DNA of 64,000 nucleotides from Flavobacterium caeni. Its GTDB lineage: Bacteria; Bacteroidota; Bacteroidia; Flavobacteriales; Flavobacteriaceae. The DNA is taken from positions 62,001 through 126,000 of the forward strand of contig NZ_FMVF01000009.1 of NCBI RefSeq assembly GCF_900101895.1, given 5' to 3'. This document shows positions 1 through 7,531 of this stretch, in pieces. Both the position numbers and the translations under genes were made by a program. Each line of letters begins with the position of its first letter. Within the stretch, counting starts at the first letter, position 1. The notes under the pieces were generated by a model. That model ran no database searches, was not told where the DNA came from, and saw only the letters and a program-made list of their open reading frames with translations.

Positions 1-163
1 GGTCTTGGTCAAAGGCGAACAGTTTGCCGCCCGGACCCAATCTGCGCAAAATTTCTTTGGAATGGCCGCCGCCGCCGAAAGTCACATCGACGTAAATCCC
101 GTCGGGCTTGATGCCGAGACCGTCCACGGAGTCATGGAGCAATACGGGATTATGATAGTCCAT
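1..163 (-). CDS. rsmH: RsmH, 16S rRNA m4C1402 methyltransferase (N-terminal part only)
   Basis: Only the first 54 codons are inside the window; the gene continues past the left edge. RsmH (MraW) transfers a methyl group from SAM to N4 of C1402 in 16S rRNA. The visible protein starts [13 protein letters not shown] and carries the family's SAM-binding glycine-rich stretch [10 protein letters not shown] at about residues 27-36, followed by FAFDQD. Its ATG lies inside the end of mraZ, a 14-bp overlap, which is the usual start of the division/cell-wall (dcw) cluster. The rest of that cluster (ftsL, ftsI, murE and so on) is expected to the left, outside the window. Confidence 0.93.
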   Translation of the reverse strand, partial: MDYHNPVLLHDSVDGLGIKPDGIYVDVTFGGGGHSKEILRRLGPGGKLFAFDQD

Positions 164-623
164 TGTCGTCATCATTTACATTTCCCATTACGTCTTCGGC
201 CAGGTCGGCGAAGTCGATTACAGAATCGTCGATTGCTTTTTCATACGCATCCTTATCCCATATCTCGACAATATTCACAGCGGAAGACAACACCACATCT
301 TTGGAGATGTTTGCAAAAACAGCCAGATCCTTGGCAATCAAGACACGACCGAGATCGTCGACCTCGATGATTTTCACGCCCGCGGTAAAGCGACGGATGA
401 AGTCGTTGTTCTTTTTGACAAAGCGGTTGAGCTTGTTGATTTTTTGCATCATCAGGTTCCATTCGGCCATCGGATACAACTCGAGGCACGGCTGAAACAC
501 CGAACGCTTCAAGACAAAACCGTCCTGAATACCGGAAGCCAATTGCTTCTTGAGCGGCGCCGGCAACAGCAGCCTCCCTTTGGCATCGACTTTACATTCG
601 TATGTTCCTACAATGGAATTCAC
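150..623 (-). CDS. mraZ: MraZ transcriptional regulator
   Basis: A 157-residue protein with two SpoVT/AbrB-like swapped-hairpin domains. Each carries the family signature: [12 protein letters not shown] at about residues 13-24 and [12 protein letters not shown] at about 90-101. MraZ is the first gene of the dcw cluster and in other bacteria represses that cluster by binding GTGG-type direct repeats in its own promoter. Such repeats are present just upstream of this gene. The start is a GTG codon (amino terminus [11 protein letters not shown], as expected for the family). The length is slightly above the enteric form, as is common in Bacteroidota. Confidence 0.95.
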   Translation of the reverse strand: MNSIVGTYECKVDAKGRLLLPAPLKKQLASGIQDGFVLKRSVFQPCLELYPMAEWNLMMQKINKLNRFVKKNNDFIRRFTAGVKIIEVDDLGRVLIAKDLAVFANISKDVVLSSAVNIVEIWDKDAYEKAIDDSVIDFADLAEDVMGNVNDDDNGLS

Positions 624-647
624 AAAAGTGGATTAAATGATTACAGG

Positions 648-711
648 CAAAAATAAAAAGATTTTACCACAATTTACCACAATCTACCACTTTGTTGATA
701 AGTTTTACCAC
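648..711 (-). promoter_or_regulatory. mraZ promoter with MraZ operator repeats
   Basis: On the minus strand a TATTTTTG -7 box lies at 648-655, about 25 nt before the mraZ start. Directly upstream are three contiguous 10-bp direct repeats beginning GTGGTA (minus strand; plus-strand TTACCAC or CTACCAC ending at 670, 680 and 690) and a fourth copy 21 bp further on (705-711). GTGG repeats with 10-bp spacing are the known layout of MraZ binding sites, so this is the probable autoregulatory operator. The repeats are seen; the binding is inferred. Confidence 0.8.
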
Positions 712-945
712 TTTCTCCCAAAAAGCAAAAGCAGCGGCTTTACTGGTCGTTTTCAGACGTTTAACAAATTGTTAAGAATTTAAGAAGTTTGGATTTTATG
801 TTTCGGATTCTTGTTCAAAAACCGCCACGGAATTGTCGATTTTTTATTAAAACGAATATTTCGTTTCGGAATATGGGCCGCAAGCGCACTTCTTTCAAAA
901 TTTCCAAAATCTGTATGCAGACGTTAACATTTCGGCATAAAATCT
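712..945. other. Intergenic region between divergent mraZ and hydrolase genes
   Basis: No gene or RNA is recognisable here. The only structured signal is a 15-bp palindrome, TTAACAAATTGTTAA, at 761-775, which could be an operator for either divergent gene. The remainder is AT-rich spacer with no convincing promoter until the box at 946. Confidence 0.5.
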
Positions 946-953
946 TATATTTG
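946..953 (+). promoter_or_regulatory. Promoter -7 box of the alpha/beta hydrolase gene
   Basis: TATATTTG matches the Bacteroidota -7 consensus TAnnTTTG and lies 31 nt before the start codon. No clear -33 TTG at standard spacing was seen. Confidence 0.6.
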
Positions 954-984
954 TCCGCACAAACCAAGGGGCGACCCCTACTTT

Positions 985-1761
985 ATGGAAAATTTGATCC
1001 AGGACGGGAAATACAAATACTTCGAAGCCGGCGAAGGAACACCCATCATCATCCTGCACGGACTCATGGGCGGACTGAGCAATTTTGACGGCGTCGCCAA
1101 CTATTTCCCGCAACACGGCTACAAGGTGGTCATCCCCGAGTTGCCGATTTACACGCAAAACATACTCAAGACCAACGTCAAGGCTTTTGCAAAGTTTGTC
1201 AAGGATTTTATCACCTATAAGAAGTTCGACCGCGTGATCTTGCTCGGCAATTCGTTGGGCGGTCACATCGCTTTGTACCACGCCAAGATGTATCCCGAAA
1301 AGATGATCGGGCTCATCATTACCGGAAGTTCGGGATTGTACGAAAATGCGATGGGCGACAGTTATCCGCGTCGTGGCGACCGCGACTACATCCAGAAAAA
1401 AGCCGAAGACGTTTTTTATGACCCGAAAATCGCTACACCCGAAATTGTCGAGGAAGTGTATGCCGTGGCCAACGACCGCATCAAACTGATCAAGACGCTG
1501 ACCATCGCCAAGAGCGCGATACGCCACAACATGGCCAAGGATTTGCCCAAAATGCACGTCCCAACCTGCATCATTTGGGGCCGCAACGACAAGGTTACCC
1601 CGCCCGAAGTGGCCGAAGAATTCCATGAATTGCTCCCCCATTCCTGGCTGTATTGGATCGACCAATGCGGGCACGCGGCCATGATGGAGCATCCCGATGA
1701 GTTCAACCGCATCATGCACGAATGGCTCACAGAAAAGGCGTCGTTGCTGTTCAAGGAATAA
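985..1761 (+). CDS. Alpha/beta-fold hydrolase
   Basis: A 258-residue cytoplasmic hydrolase with a complete catalytic triad: oxyanion motif HGLMGG at 25-30, nucleophile elbow GNSLGG with Ser90, Asp202 in GRNDKVTP, and His230 in CGHAAMMEHP. No signal peptide is present. The substrate cannot be told from sequence; the family includes esterases and C-C bond hydrolases. It lies directly before engB and next to the dcw cluster, an order I recall from Flavobacterium genomes. The spacer to engB holds one copy of a dispersed repeat element. Confidence 0.9.
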   Translation: MENLIQDGKYKYFEAGEGTPIIILHGLMGGLSNFDGVANYFPQHGYKVVIPELPIYTQNILKTNVKAFAKFVKDFITYKKFDRVILLGNSLGGHIALYHAKMYPEKMIGLIITGSSGLYENAMGDSYPRRGDRDYIQKKAEDVFYDPKIATPEIVEEVYAVANDRIKLIKTLTIAKSAIRHNMAKDLPKMHVPTCIIWGRNDKVTPPEVAEEFHELLPHSWLYWIDQCGHAAMMEHPDEFNRIMHEWLTEKASLLFKE

Positions 1762-1780
1762 CGAAATCTTTGTTTCGTTG

Positions 1781-1920
1781 AAAATTACAGTTTTTCTATA
1801 AGGTTGCTGCGTTTTAAAATTGTATTTTCGTCTCGTAGGGAAGGGGGCAGTGAAGGTATTCCCTACAAATTCCCGATGAGACACCATTACAGAAATTCTG
1901 TACATTTTGTTAAATTTTCT
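1781..1920 (+). repeat. Dispersed 140-bp element, copy 1
   Basis: This copy begins with a hairpin around 1786-1800, has the conserved G-rich core starting TAGGGAAGGGGGC at 1836, and ends with the perfect palindrome TACAGAAATTCTGTA at 1888-1902 followed by CATTTTGTTAAA. It matches copies near 9635-9770 (minus) and 33517-33656 (plus). It is the most diverged copy within the core. In this copy GTAGGGAA and TTCCCTAC can pair around the core. It lies between the co-directional hydrolase and engB genes. Confidence 0.85.
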
Positions 1921-1975
1921 GTTGGCCGCCAACTCGTCGCCGCGATTCTCGATCAGATGTCTAGCAGTTTCTTGC

Positions 1976-1983
1976 TACCTTTG
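1976..1983 (+). promoter_or_regulatory. engB promoter -7 box
   Basis: TACCTTTG fits TAnnTTTG and lies 14 nt upstream of the engB ATG, predicting a very short leader. The dispersed element ends about 55 nt upstream of this box, so it probably lies outside the engB mRNA. Confidence 0.65.
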
Positions 1984-1997
1984 CACAAAATCCTACC

Positions 1998-2618
1998 ATG
2001 AAAATCAACACCGCCGAATTTATCGTCAGCAATTCAGACGCTGCCAAATGTCCCGCCGAGCGCATCCCTGAATACGCCTTCATCGGCCGATCGAATGTAG
2101 GCAAGTCTTCGTTGATCAACATGTTGACAGGCAGGAACCATTTGGCCAAGACCTCGGCCAAACCGGGCAAAACGCAGCTCATCAACCACTTCAAGATCAA
2201 TGCAAACTGGTTTCTGGTCGACTTGCCCGGGTATGGGTATGCCAAAGTTTCAAAATCGACCAAGGCGACGTTCCAAAAATTCATCACCGACTATTTCGAA
2301 AAACGCGAGCAGCTGGTTTGCGGCTTTGTGTTGATCGACATCAGGCACGAGGCGCAAAAAATCGACCTCGAATTCATGGCCTACATGGGCGAAAGCGAGA
2401 TCCCGTTTTGCATCATCTTTACCAAGGCCGACAAAATCAGTAAAACCAAGATCGATTCGCACATCGCCGCCTACCGAAAAGCAATGAGGGCGAACAACTG
2501 GGAAGATATGCCACCGTATTTCGTTACGTCTTCACTCGAAGCCACGGGGCGCGATGCCGTCTTGTCGTATATCGACGACCTGAACGAGGACATTTTCAAA
2601 AACGCCAACGAATTTTAG
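1998..2618 (+). CDS. engB: EngB/YihA ribosome-biogenesis GTPase
   Basis: A 206-residue TRAFAC-class GTPase needed for assembly of the large ribosomal subunit. The G motifs are in order: G1 GRSNVGKSS (about residues 31-39), G3 DLPGYG (about 76-81), G4 TKAD (about 143-146) and G5 TSS (about 177-179). The length is normal for the family. The ATG is 14 nt behind a TACCTTTG promoter box. The gene is separated from the upstream hydrolase by a dispersed repeat element. Confidence 0.95.
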   Translation: MKINTAEFIVSNSDAAKCPAERIPEYAFIGRSNVGKSSLINMLTGRNHLAKTSAKPGKTQLINHFKINANWFLVDLPGYGYAKVSKSTKATFQKFITDYFEKREQLVCGFVLIDIRHEAQKIDLEFMAYMGESEIPFCIIFTKADKISKTKIDSHIAAYRKAMRANNWEDMPPYFVTSSLEATGRDAVLSYIDDLNEDIFKNANEF

Positions 2619-2679
2619 CAGTCGGCAGTCGGTGCAACTCGGCTTTTTTTTGTAATATCGGCCGCACAAATCAACCGAT

Positions 2680-4623
2680 ATGAAACCAACCCTATTGCTG
2701 CCCGCACTACTGGCCTGCGGACTGTTCGTCCAAGCGCAAACCGCCAAGAATGTAGTAGTTCCGAACGAAAACCTCATCACCGAAAACATCCCCGACATTC
2801 CCAAAACGCTCGCCACCGAGGTAAAAAAATATACCGAATCGCGCGGCGCGAGCCTTGTCGACGTACATCCTGCCACGGGCGAAATCATCATCGGGACGCG
2901 TTTTGGCACGACTTCGCAATTGCACCAAGTCAAGCAACCGCTGGGGACCCGAACGCAAATCACTTTTGCCGATGAGCCTGTGGGCGGCGCGCAATTCGAA
3001 CCCACCAAGGGCGAATACCTGGTTTATTCGAAGGACATCGGCGGCAACGAATTCGGGCAGTTGTTCAAGCTTGACCTTAAAACGTTGCAATCGACGCTGC
3101 TTACCGATGGCGGCCGATCGCAGAACGGCGGCGTGACCTGGCGCAACGACGGAAAGGGGTTCTATTTTATGTCGACCAAACGCAACGGTGGCGACCGCGA
3201 AGTGTATTTCATGGACCCGAACAACCCCAACGCCAAGCTGGTGCTCGAGCGCAAAGGCGGTGGCTGGGGCATCAACGACATTTCTGAAGACAATCAAACA
3301 CTGATCATCAGCGAATACGTTTCGGCCAACGAGTCGCATTTGTGGTTGCTCGACATCGCTTCGGGCCAAATCTCGGAACTCACCGACCGTAAGAAATCGA
3401 AAGGCGTGGTGCAATCGAGCGCTTCGTTTTCGCACGACCCGAACCAGATTTGGTATGTGACCGACCGCGATTTCGAGTTCAAACGACTGGCTTCGTACAA
3501 TCTGAAAACCAAAAAAACAACGTATCATTCCACCGACATCCCATGGAACGTAGAAGGTTACCGACTTAGCGAAGACAAAAAAACGCTCGCCTTTTCGACC
3601 AACGAAGCCGGTCTGGACAAACTTTATTTGATGGACGCTTCGACCAAAACCTACAAAGCGGCCGCCAATTTGCCCGTGGGTCTGATTGGCGGGCTGCGCT
3701 TTACCAAAGACGGGAAACATTTGTTCTTTACGCAATCGACGGCCAAAACCTCGTCGGATGTCTACCGCTTGACGGTGGCAACGGGAAGCATCGAACGATG
3801 GACGCAAAGCGAGCTCGGCGAAATGCAGGAATCCGATATTTCACTTCCGAAAGCGATCGAATGGAAAAGCTTCGACGGACTCAAAATCAGCGGATTTTAC
3901 TATCCGGCCGCGGCCAAGTTTTCGGGCAAACGACCGGTGGTGATCAACATACACGGCGGTCCTGAAGGCCAATCGCAGGCCTCGTTCCTGGGCGCGTCCA
4001 ACTACTACACCAACGAAATGGGCGTGGCGATCATTGCGCCCAATGTACGTGGTTCATCGGGTTTCGGCAAATCCTATTTGGCCAAAGACAACGGTTATTT
4101 GCGCGAAGATTCGGTCAAGGACATCGGCGCATTGCTCGACTGGATCGCGCAGCAACCCGAACTTGACAAGGACCGCATCATGATCATGGGCGGCAGTTAC
4201 GGCGGCTACATGACGTTGGCCACGGCATTCCATTATGCCGACCGCATCCGTTGCTCGGTGGATATCGTAGGGATTTCGCACTTTGGCACGTTCCTCAAGA
4301 ACACCGAGGAGTACCGACGCGACTTGCGCCGTGTAGAATATGGCGACGAACGCGACCCGAAGATGGCGGCATTTTTCGAGAAAATCGCACCGCTGAACAA
4401 CATCGACAAGATCAAAAAACCGCTGTTCATCGTGCAGGGCACCAACGACCCGCGCGTTCCGGTGACCGAGGCCACGCAAATGCGCGACAAACTCAAGGCC
4501 AACGGCAATGTGGTGTGGTACCTCGAGGCCAAGGACGAGGGCCACGGGTTCAGGAAAAAACCGAACGCCGACTACCAAAGACTAGCCACCATCCGGTTCA
4601 TGCAGGAATATTTGCTTAAATAA
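2680..4623 (+). CDS. S9 family prolyl oligopeptidase-like peptidase, secreted
   Basis: A 647-residue exported peptidase. A signal peptide (MKPTLLLPALLACGLFVQAQ) precedes an N-terminal beta-propeller of about 370 residues and a C-terminal alpha/beta hydrolase domain. The triad is visible: Ser506 in GGSYGGYM, Asp590 in GTNDPRVP and His622 in DEGHGF. The family cleaves short peptides, often after proline or as acylaminoacyl peptidases; exact specificity is unknown. Location is probably periplasmic. It converges on gldC with no intergenic space (stop at 4621-4623; the gldC stop begins at 4624). Confidence 0.93.
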   Translation: MKPTLLLPALLACGLFVQAQTAKNVVVPNENLITENIPDIPKTLATEVKKYTESRGASLVDVHPATGEIIIGTRFGTTSQLHQVKQPLGTRTQITFADEPVGGAQFEPTKGEYLVYSKDIGGNEFGQLFKLDLKTLQSTLLTDGGRSQNGGVTWRNDGKGFYFMSTKRNGGDREVYFMDPNNPNAKLVLERKGGGWGINDISEDNQTLIISEYVSANESHLWLLDIASGQISELTDRKKSKGVVQSSASFSHDPNQIWYVTDRDFEFKRLASYNLKTKKTTYHSTDIPWNVEGYRLSEDKKTLAFSTNEAGLDKLYLMDASTKTYKAAANLPVGLIGGLRFTKDGKHLFFTQSTAKTSSDVYRLTVATGSIERWTQSELGEMQESDISLPKAIEWKSFDGLKISGFYYPAAAKFSGKRPVVINIHGGPEGQSQASFLGASNYYTNEMGVAIIAPNVRGSSGFGKSYLAKDNGYLREDSVKDIGALLDWIAQQPELDKDRIMIMGGSYGGYMTLATAFHYADRIRCSVDIVGISHFGTFLKNTEEYRRDLRRVEYGDERDPKMAAFFEKIAPLNNIDKIKKPLFIVQGTNDPRVPVTEATQMRDKLKANGNVVWYLEAKDEGHGFRKKPNADYQRLATIRFMQEYLLK

Positions 4624-4956
4624 TTATTTGAGCAGCTCCATTTTTTCGGCAAAATAGTCGCAAAAGTCTTTCATGGTTGCGGCCATTTTTTCGTCGTTGG
4701 TCGCGCGCTCGAAGGTATCGGACATGGCCACCAGCGTTTGGTGGAAAAACTTTTTCATTTCGTCTACGGGCATGTCCTTGGTCCAAAGATCGATGCGCAA
4801 CGTTTCCTGCGCCTTGCTGTCCCAGATAGACAACAGCAATGCCTTGGCCGCCGCATTGTCGACACCGCCATCCTTGGCCGTCCAGCTCAATTTTTCGGGT
4901 ACGCGGTTTTCGTCGAGTTCGATGTGGAATTTTATTTCAGAAGTGAGGTTGCTCAT
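4624..4956 (-). CDS. gldC: GldC, gliding motility protein
   Basis: A 110-residue protein starting MSNLTSEIKFHIELDEN, without signal peptide or membrane segment. GldC is one of the accessory gliding-motility proteins first found in Flavobacterium johnsoniae; its loss there weakens gliding. The start is chosen because its ATG overlaps the gldB stop (ATGA), giving translational coupling, and because the 40 residues read upstream of it are merely gldB in another frame. It is cotranscribed with gldB. Confidence 0.92.
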   Translation of the reverse strand: MSNLTSEIKFHIELDENRVPEKLSWTAKDGGVDNAAAKALLLSIWDSKAQETLRIDLWTKDMPVDEMKKFFHQTLVAMSDTFERATNDEKMAATMKDFCDYFAEKMELLK

Positions 4957-5912
4957 GGTTTCTTGGGTTTGTATTTGGATTGTTCGAACAACGTCTTGCT
5001 GTCGGTTTGCAGCATTTGTTCGAGTGAAACTTCGTTGTTTCGCATGTATGCCCGAACGATTTGCCATCCGAGCCACGCACCTACCTGGCCAGGCGATTCA
5101 TTGTCGATTTCAAGATAGAACTTGGAAAACGGCGCAGGATTGATGAAACGCGGCAGCAATTTCTGGTCGGTATCGTAAAGCAAGGTGTTGTCGATAAAAA
5201 AGCGCCACATGTCGGCCTGGTTTTCTTCGCACCATTTGATTTGTTCGGGTTTGTAGCCGATTTTTTGCGCATCGGTGTAATCGGGCAACAACATATCCTT
5301 GAGATACAGTTCTTTCCCTGCATATACCATGTACGACAGCAAGGTGTTTTCCTGTGGCGGCGCTATTTTTCCTACCGAGAATGCGCTGGCGATATCGGGC
5401 AGGATTTGCTCTGGTTCAAAATTTTGCTTCAAATAATCGGGGAACTGGTAAAACCTGTGGTCTTTGCCCAAATACAATTCGAGCGAAACGATCATCACGC
5501 TGTCGGCATAGATGACCTTGTTCTGGTAATCCATTTCGGCGATGACGGTCACCACCTTGGGCACTTTCGTTGCCGGAAAATAATACTTGATGTGTTTGAA
5601 CAGTGCGTCGATGCCTTCGGTTTCCTTTTCGAAGTTGCCGAATTTCTTTTGCACTTCCTGATAGAGCTCGCGCCATTGGGGATTCTGCATTTTGTCGGTC
5701 CACACCTTGTCGTCGTTGCCCTTTGGAAAAAACAACGGGTACTCGGCCTTTAACTTGGGCAGATCCTGCGGCTTGGCTTCAAAAAAGGCCTTGTCGAACC
5801 GCTCGACTTGAACCGAAACCGGAATTTCCTCGACCGCCTGTTCCACTTTCGACTTTTTGTCGCAGCCGAATGCAAAAAAAACAAATGCCAATAATGTAAA
5901 AATTTTCTTCAT
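4953..5912 (-). CDS. gldB: GldB, gliding motility lipoprotein
   Basis: A 319-residue lipoprotein; the signal peptide starts MKKIFTLL and ends with a lipobox at FAFGC (Cys about residue 17). GldB is required for gliding in F. johnsoniae and belongs to a family distantly like zinc-protease-type DUF2268 proteins. The start at MKKIF is chosen over an in-frame ATG 24 codons earlier because it gives a proper lipoprotein signal. It is transcribed from a TATATTTG box at 5974-5981 and divergent from nadE, the arrangement known from Flavobacterium. The last 4 bp overlap gldC. Confidence 0.94.
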   Translation of the reverse strand: MKKIFTLLAFVFFAFGCDKKSKVEQAVEEIPVSVQVERFDKAFFEAKPQDLPKLKAEYPLFFPKGNDDKVWTDKMQNPQWRELYQEVQKKFGNFEKETEGIDALFKHIKYYFPATKVPKVVTVIAEMDYQNKVIYADSVMIVSLELYLGKDHRFYQFPDYLKQNFEPEQILPDIASAFSVGKIAPPQENTLLSYMVYAGKELYLKDMLLPDYTDAQKIGYKPEQIKWCEENQADMWRFFIDNTLLYDTDQKLLPRFINPAPFSKFYLEIDNESPGQVGAWLGWQIVRAYMRNNEVSLEQMLQTDSKTLFEQSKYKPKKP

Positions 5913-5973
5913 CAGATGGGGTAAATTAGCCAGCGGTTTCAAAGCGATAAGCGCTGAATAATCGCTAAGTTTG

Positions 5974-5981
5974 CAAATATA
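5974..5981 (-). promoter_or_regulatory. gldB promoter -7 box
   Basis: On the minus strand this reads TATATTTG (plus strand CAAATATA), a full match to TAnnTTTG, about 60 nt before the gldB start in the divergent gldB/nadE spacer. Confidence 0.6.
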
Positions 5982-6011
5982 CATTGCGCAATATTAAAAT
6001 TTCTAAATAGT

Positions 6012-6812
6012 ATGCAAAAATTAGAACCCATCGACGCGTCGAGCGTCAACGACCAAATCGTGCGTTGGCTCAAGGAATATGCGCAAAACGCGGGCGTCAA
6101 CGGATTTGTGGTAGGCGTCTCTGGCGGCATCGACTCGGCGGTGACCTCTACGCTTTGCGCGCAAACCGGTTTTAAGGTGGTGTGTGTCGAGATGCCGATC
6201 CATCAGGCGGCCAGCCAGGTCAGCCGTGCACAGGAACACATCGCCCAGCTTAAGAACAGGTTCTCGAACGTAGACGAGGCCAGGATCGACCTCACCCCTG
6301 TCTTTGAAACATTCAAACAGCAAGTGCCTTCGCATGCCGACACGGCCAAGCTCAATTTGTCGTTGGCCAACACGCGCGCGCGTTTGCGGATGACGTCGCT
6401 TTATTATTTGGCGGGCATCCACGGGCTGCTTGTGGCGGGAACGGGAAATAAAGTCGAGGATTTTGGCGTCGGGTTCTTTACCAAGTATGGCGATGGCGGC
6501 GTCGATTTGAGCCCGATTGCCGATTTGATGAAATCAGACGTTTACGCGCTGGCCCGCTACCTGCAGGTGCCCGAATCGATCCAGCAGGCGCAGCCTACCG
6601 ACGGTCTTTTTGGCGACGACCGTACCGACGAAGACCAACTGGGCGCGAGCTACGACGAACTCGAATGGGCCATGCTGCAAAACGAAGCCGGCAAGGTTGC
6701 GGGCGACTTTTCGGGGCGCGAATTGGTCGTTTTTAAAATCTACCAACGGCTCAACAAAGCTAACCAACACAAAATGAACGCGATACCCGTTTGCTACGTT
6801 AATCGTCGATAA
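6012..6812 (+). CDS. nadE: NAD+ synthase, ammonia-dependent type
   Basis: A 266-residue enzyme of the final NAD step: deamido-NAD + ATP + ammonia gives NAD+. The ATP-pyrophosphatase P-loop SGGID is at residues 37-41 (context GVSGGIDSA). The sequence GTGNKVEDFGVGFFTKYGDGGVD carries the conserved ATP/deamido-NAD region. No glutaminase domain is present, so it should use free ammonia. It is divergent from gldB. Confidence 0.95.
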   Translation: MQKLEPIDASSVNDQIVRWLKEYAQNAGVNGFVVGVSGGIDSAVTSTLCAQTGFKVVCVEMPIHQAASQVSRAQEHIAQLKNRFSNVDEARIDLTPVFETFKQQVPSHADTAKLNLSLANTRARLRMTSLYYLAGIHGLLVAGTGNKVEDFGVGFFTKYGDGGVDLSPIADLMKSDVYALARYLQVPESIQQAQPTDGLFGDDRTDEDQLGASYDELEWAMLQNEAGKVAGDFSGRELVVFKIYQRLNKANQHKMNAIPVCYVNRR

Positions 6813-6901
6813 ACGTATTTTATCTAAAAAATTTGAAACTTTATATTTTTTTTAACTAAATTTACTCTTGATTTCTAACAAACACATTTAAAACAACGGT
6901 T

Positions 6902-7531
6902 ATGATTAGAGTTTGTTTAGCGGATAATTATCCTGTAGTCCATTTTGGGGTCAAATCCTATTTTAAGGACCACATCGATATCAGTATTGTAGCCAATGTC
7001 GGTAATTTTTCGATGGTAAAAGACGTGCTCTATACCAAGGAAATCGACGTGTTGGTGTTGGATTTGGATTTGGACGGCCTCTCGAGTATATACGAATTGA
7101 AAGCAATCATCAAGAATTACCCGAAAACGAAAATCATCGTGTTCAGCAGTTTTTCGGAACAGATTTATGCGCCCAACGCCATCAAGGCAGGCGTGGCGGG
7201 CTATGTCCACAAGACTTCAAAGCTCGAAAGTTTGGGGATTGCGATCATGAAGGTACACCAGGGCAACGTCATCCTTAACGAGACGATCAAGAAAAACCTC
7301 GCGCTGATTGCCAAGCAAAACAAAAGCGAGCGGCTGTACCGCAAATTGTCGAACCGCGAAATCGAGGTGCTTCGCTACTTGAGCAGCGGCAAAAAGAACA
7401 ACGAAATTTCAGCCATTTTGGGCTTGAACGAAAAAACGATCAGCACCTATAAATTGCGTCTGCTGACCAAACTCAACGTGACCAACCTGGTCGATTTGGT
7501 CAACAAAGCCAAAACGCTCGAAATCGTTTAA
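6902..7531 (+). CDS. NarL/LuxR-family response regulator
   Basis: A 209-residue regulator. The receiver domain covers residues 1-120 with probable phospho-acceptor Asp54 (LVLDLDLDG), a Ser/Ser switch in VFSSF and Lys in VHKTS. The C-terminal LuxR helix-turn-helix follows (LSNREIEVLRYLSSGKKNNE at about 145-164, then NEKTISTYKLRLLTKL). No kinase gene is adjacent, so it is an orphan here. The first codons are more AT-rich than the surroundings. Its stop overlaps the dnaG stop by 4 bp on the opposite strand. The target genes are unknown. Confidence 0.92.
   Translation: MIRVCLADNYPVVHFGVKSYFKDHIDISIVANVGNFSMVKDVLYTKEIDVLVLDLDLDGLSSIYELKAIIKNYPKTKIIVFSSFSEQIYAPNAIKAGVAGYVHKTSKLESLGIAIMKVHQGNVILNETIKKNLALIAKQNKSERLYRKLSNREIEVLRYLSSGKKNNEISAILGLNEKTISTYKLRLLTKLNVTNLVDLVNKAKTLEIV

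Noticed and set aside
761..775. TTAACAAATTGTTAA palindrome as a defined operator
   Set aside because: A single AT-rich dyad without a known regulator; kept only as a note in the intergenic feature.
1781..1920. Dispersed element as an insertion sequence remnant
   Set aside because: No transposase fragment or target-site duplication is visible, and its placement between same-strand genes is not what random insertion predicts; a MITE cannot be fully excluded.
895..1932. 345-codon open frame on the minus strand opposite the hydrolase
   Set aside because: It is antisense to a gene with a full catalytic triad and has low-complexity, His/Val/Asp-rich composition typical of antisense frames in GC-biased genes.
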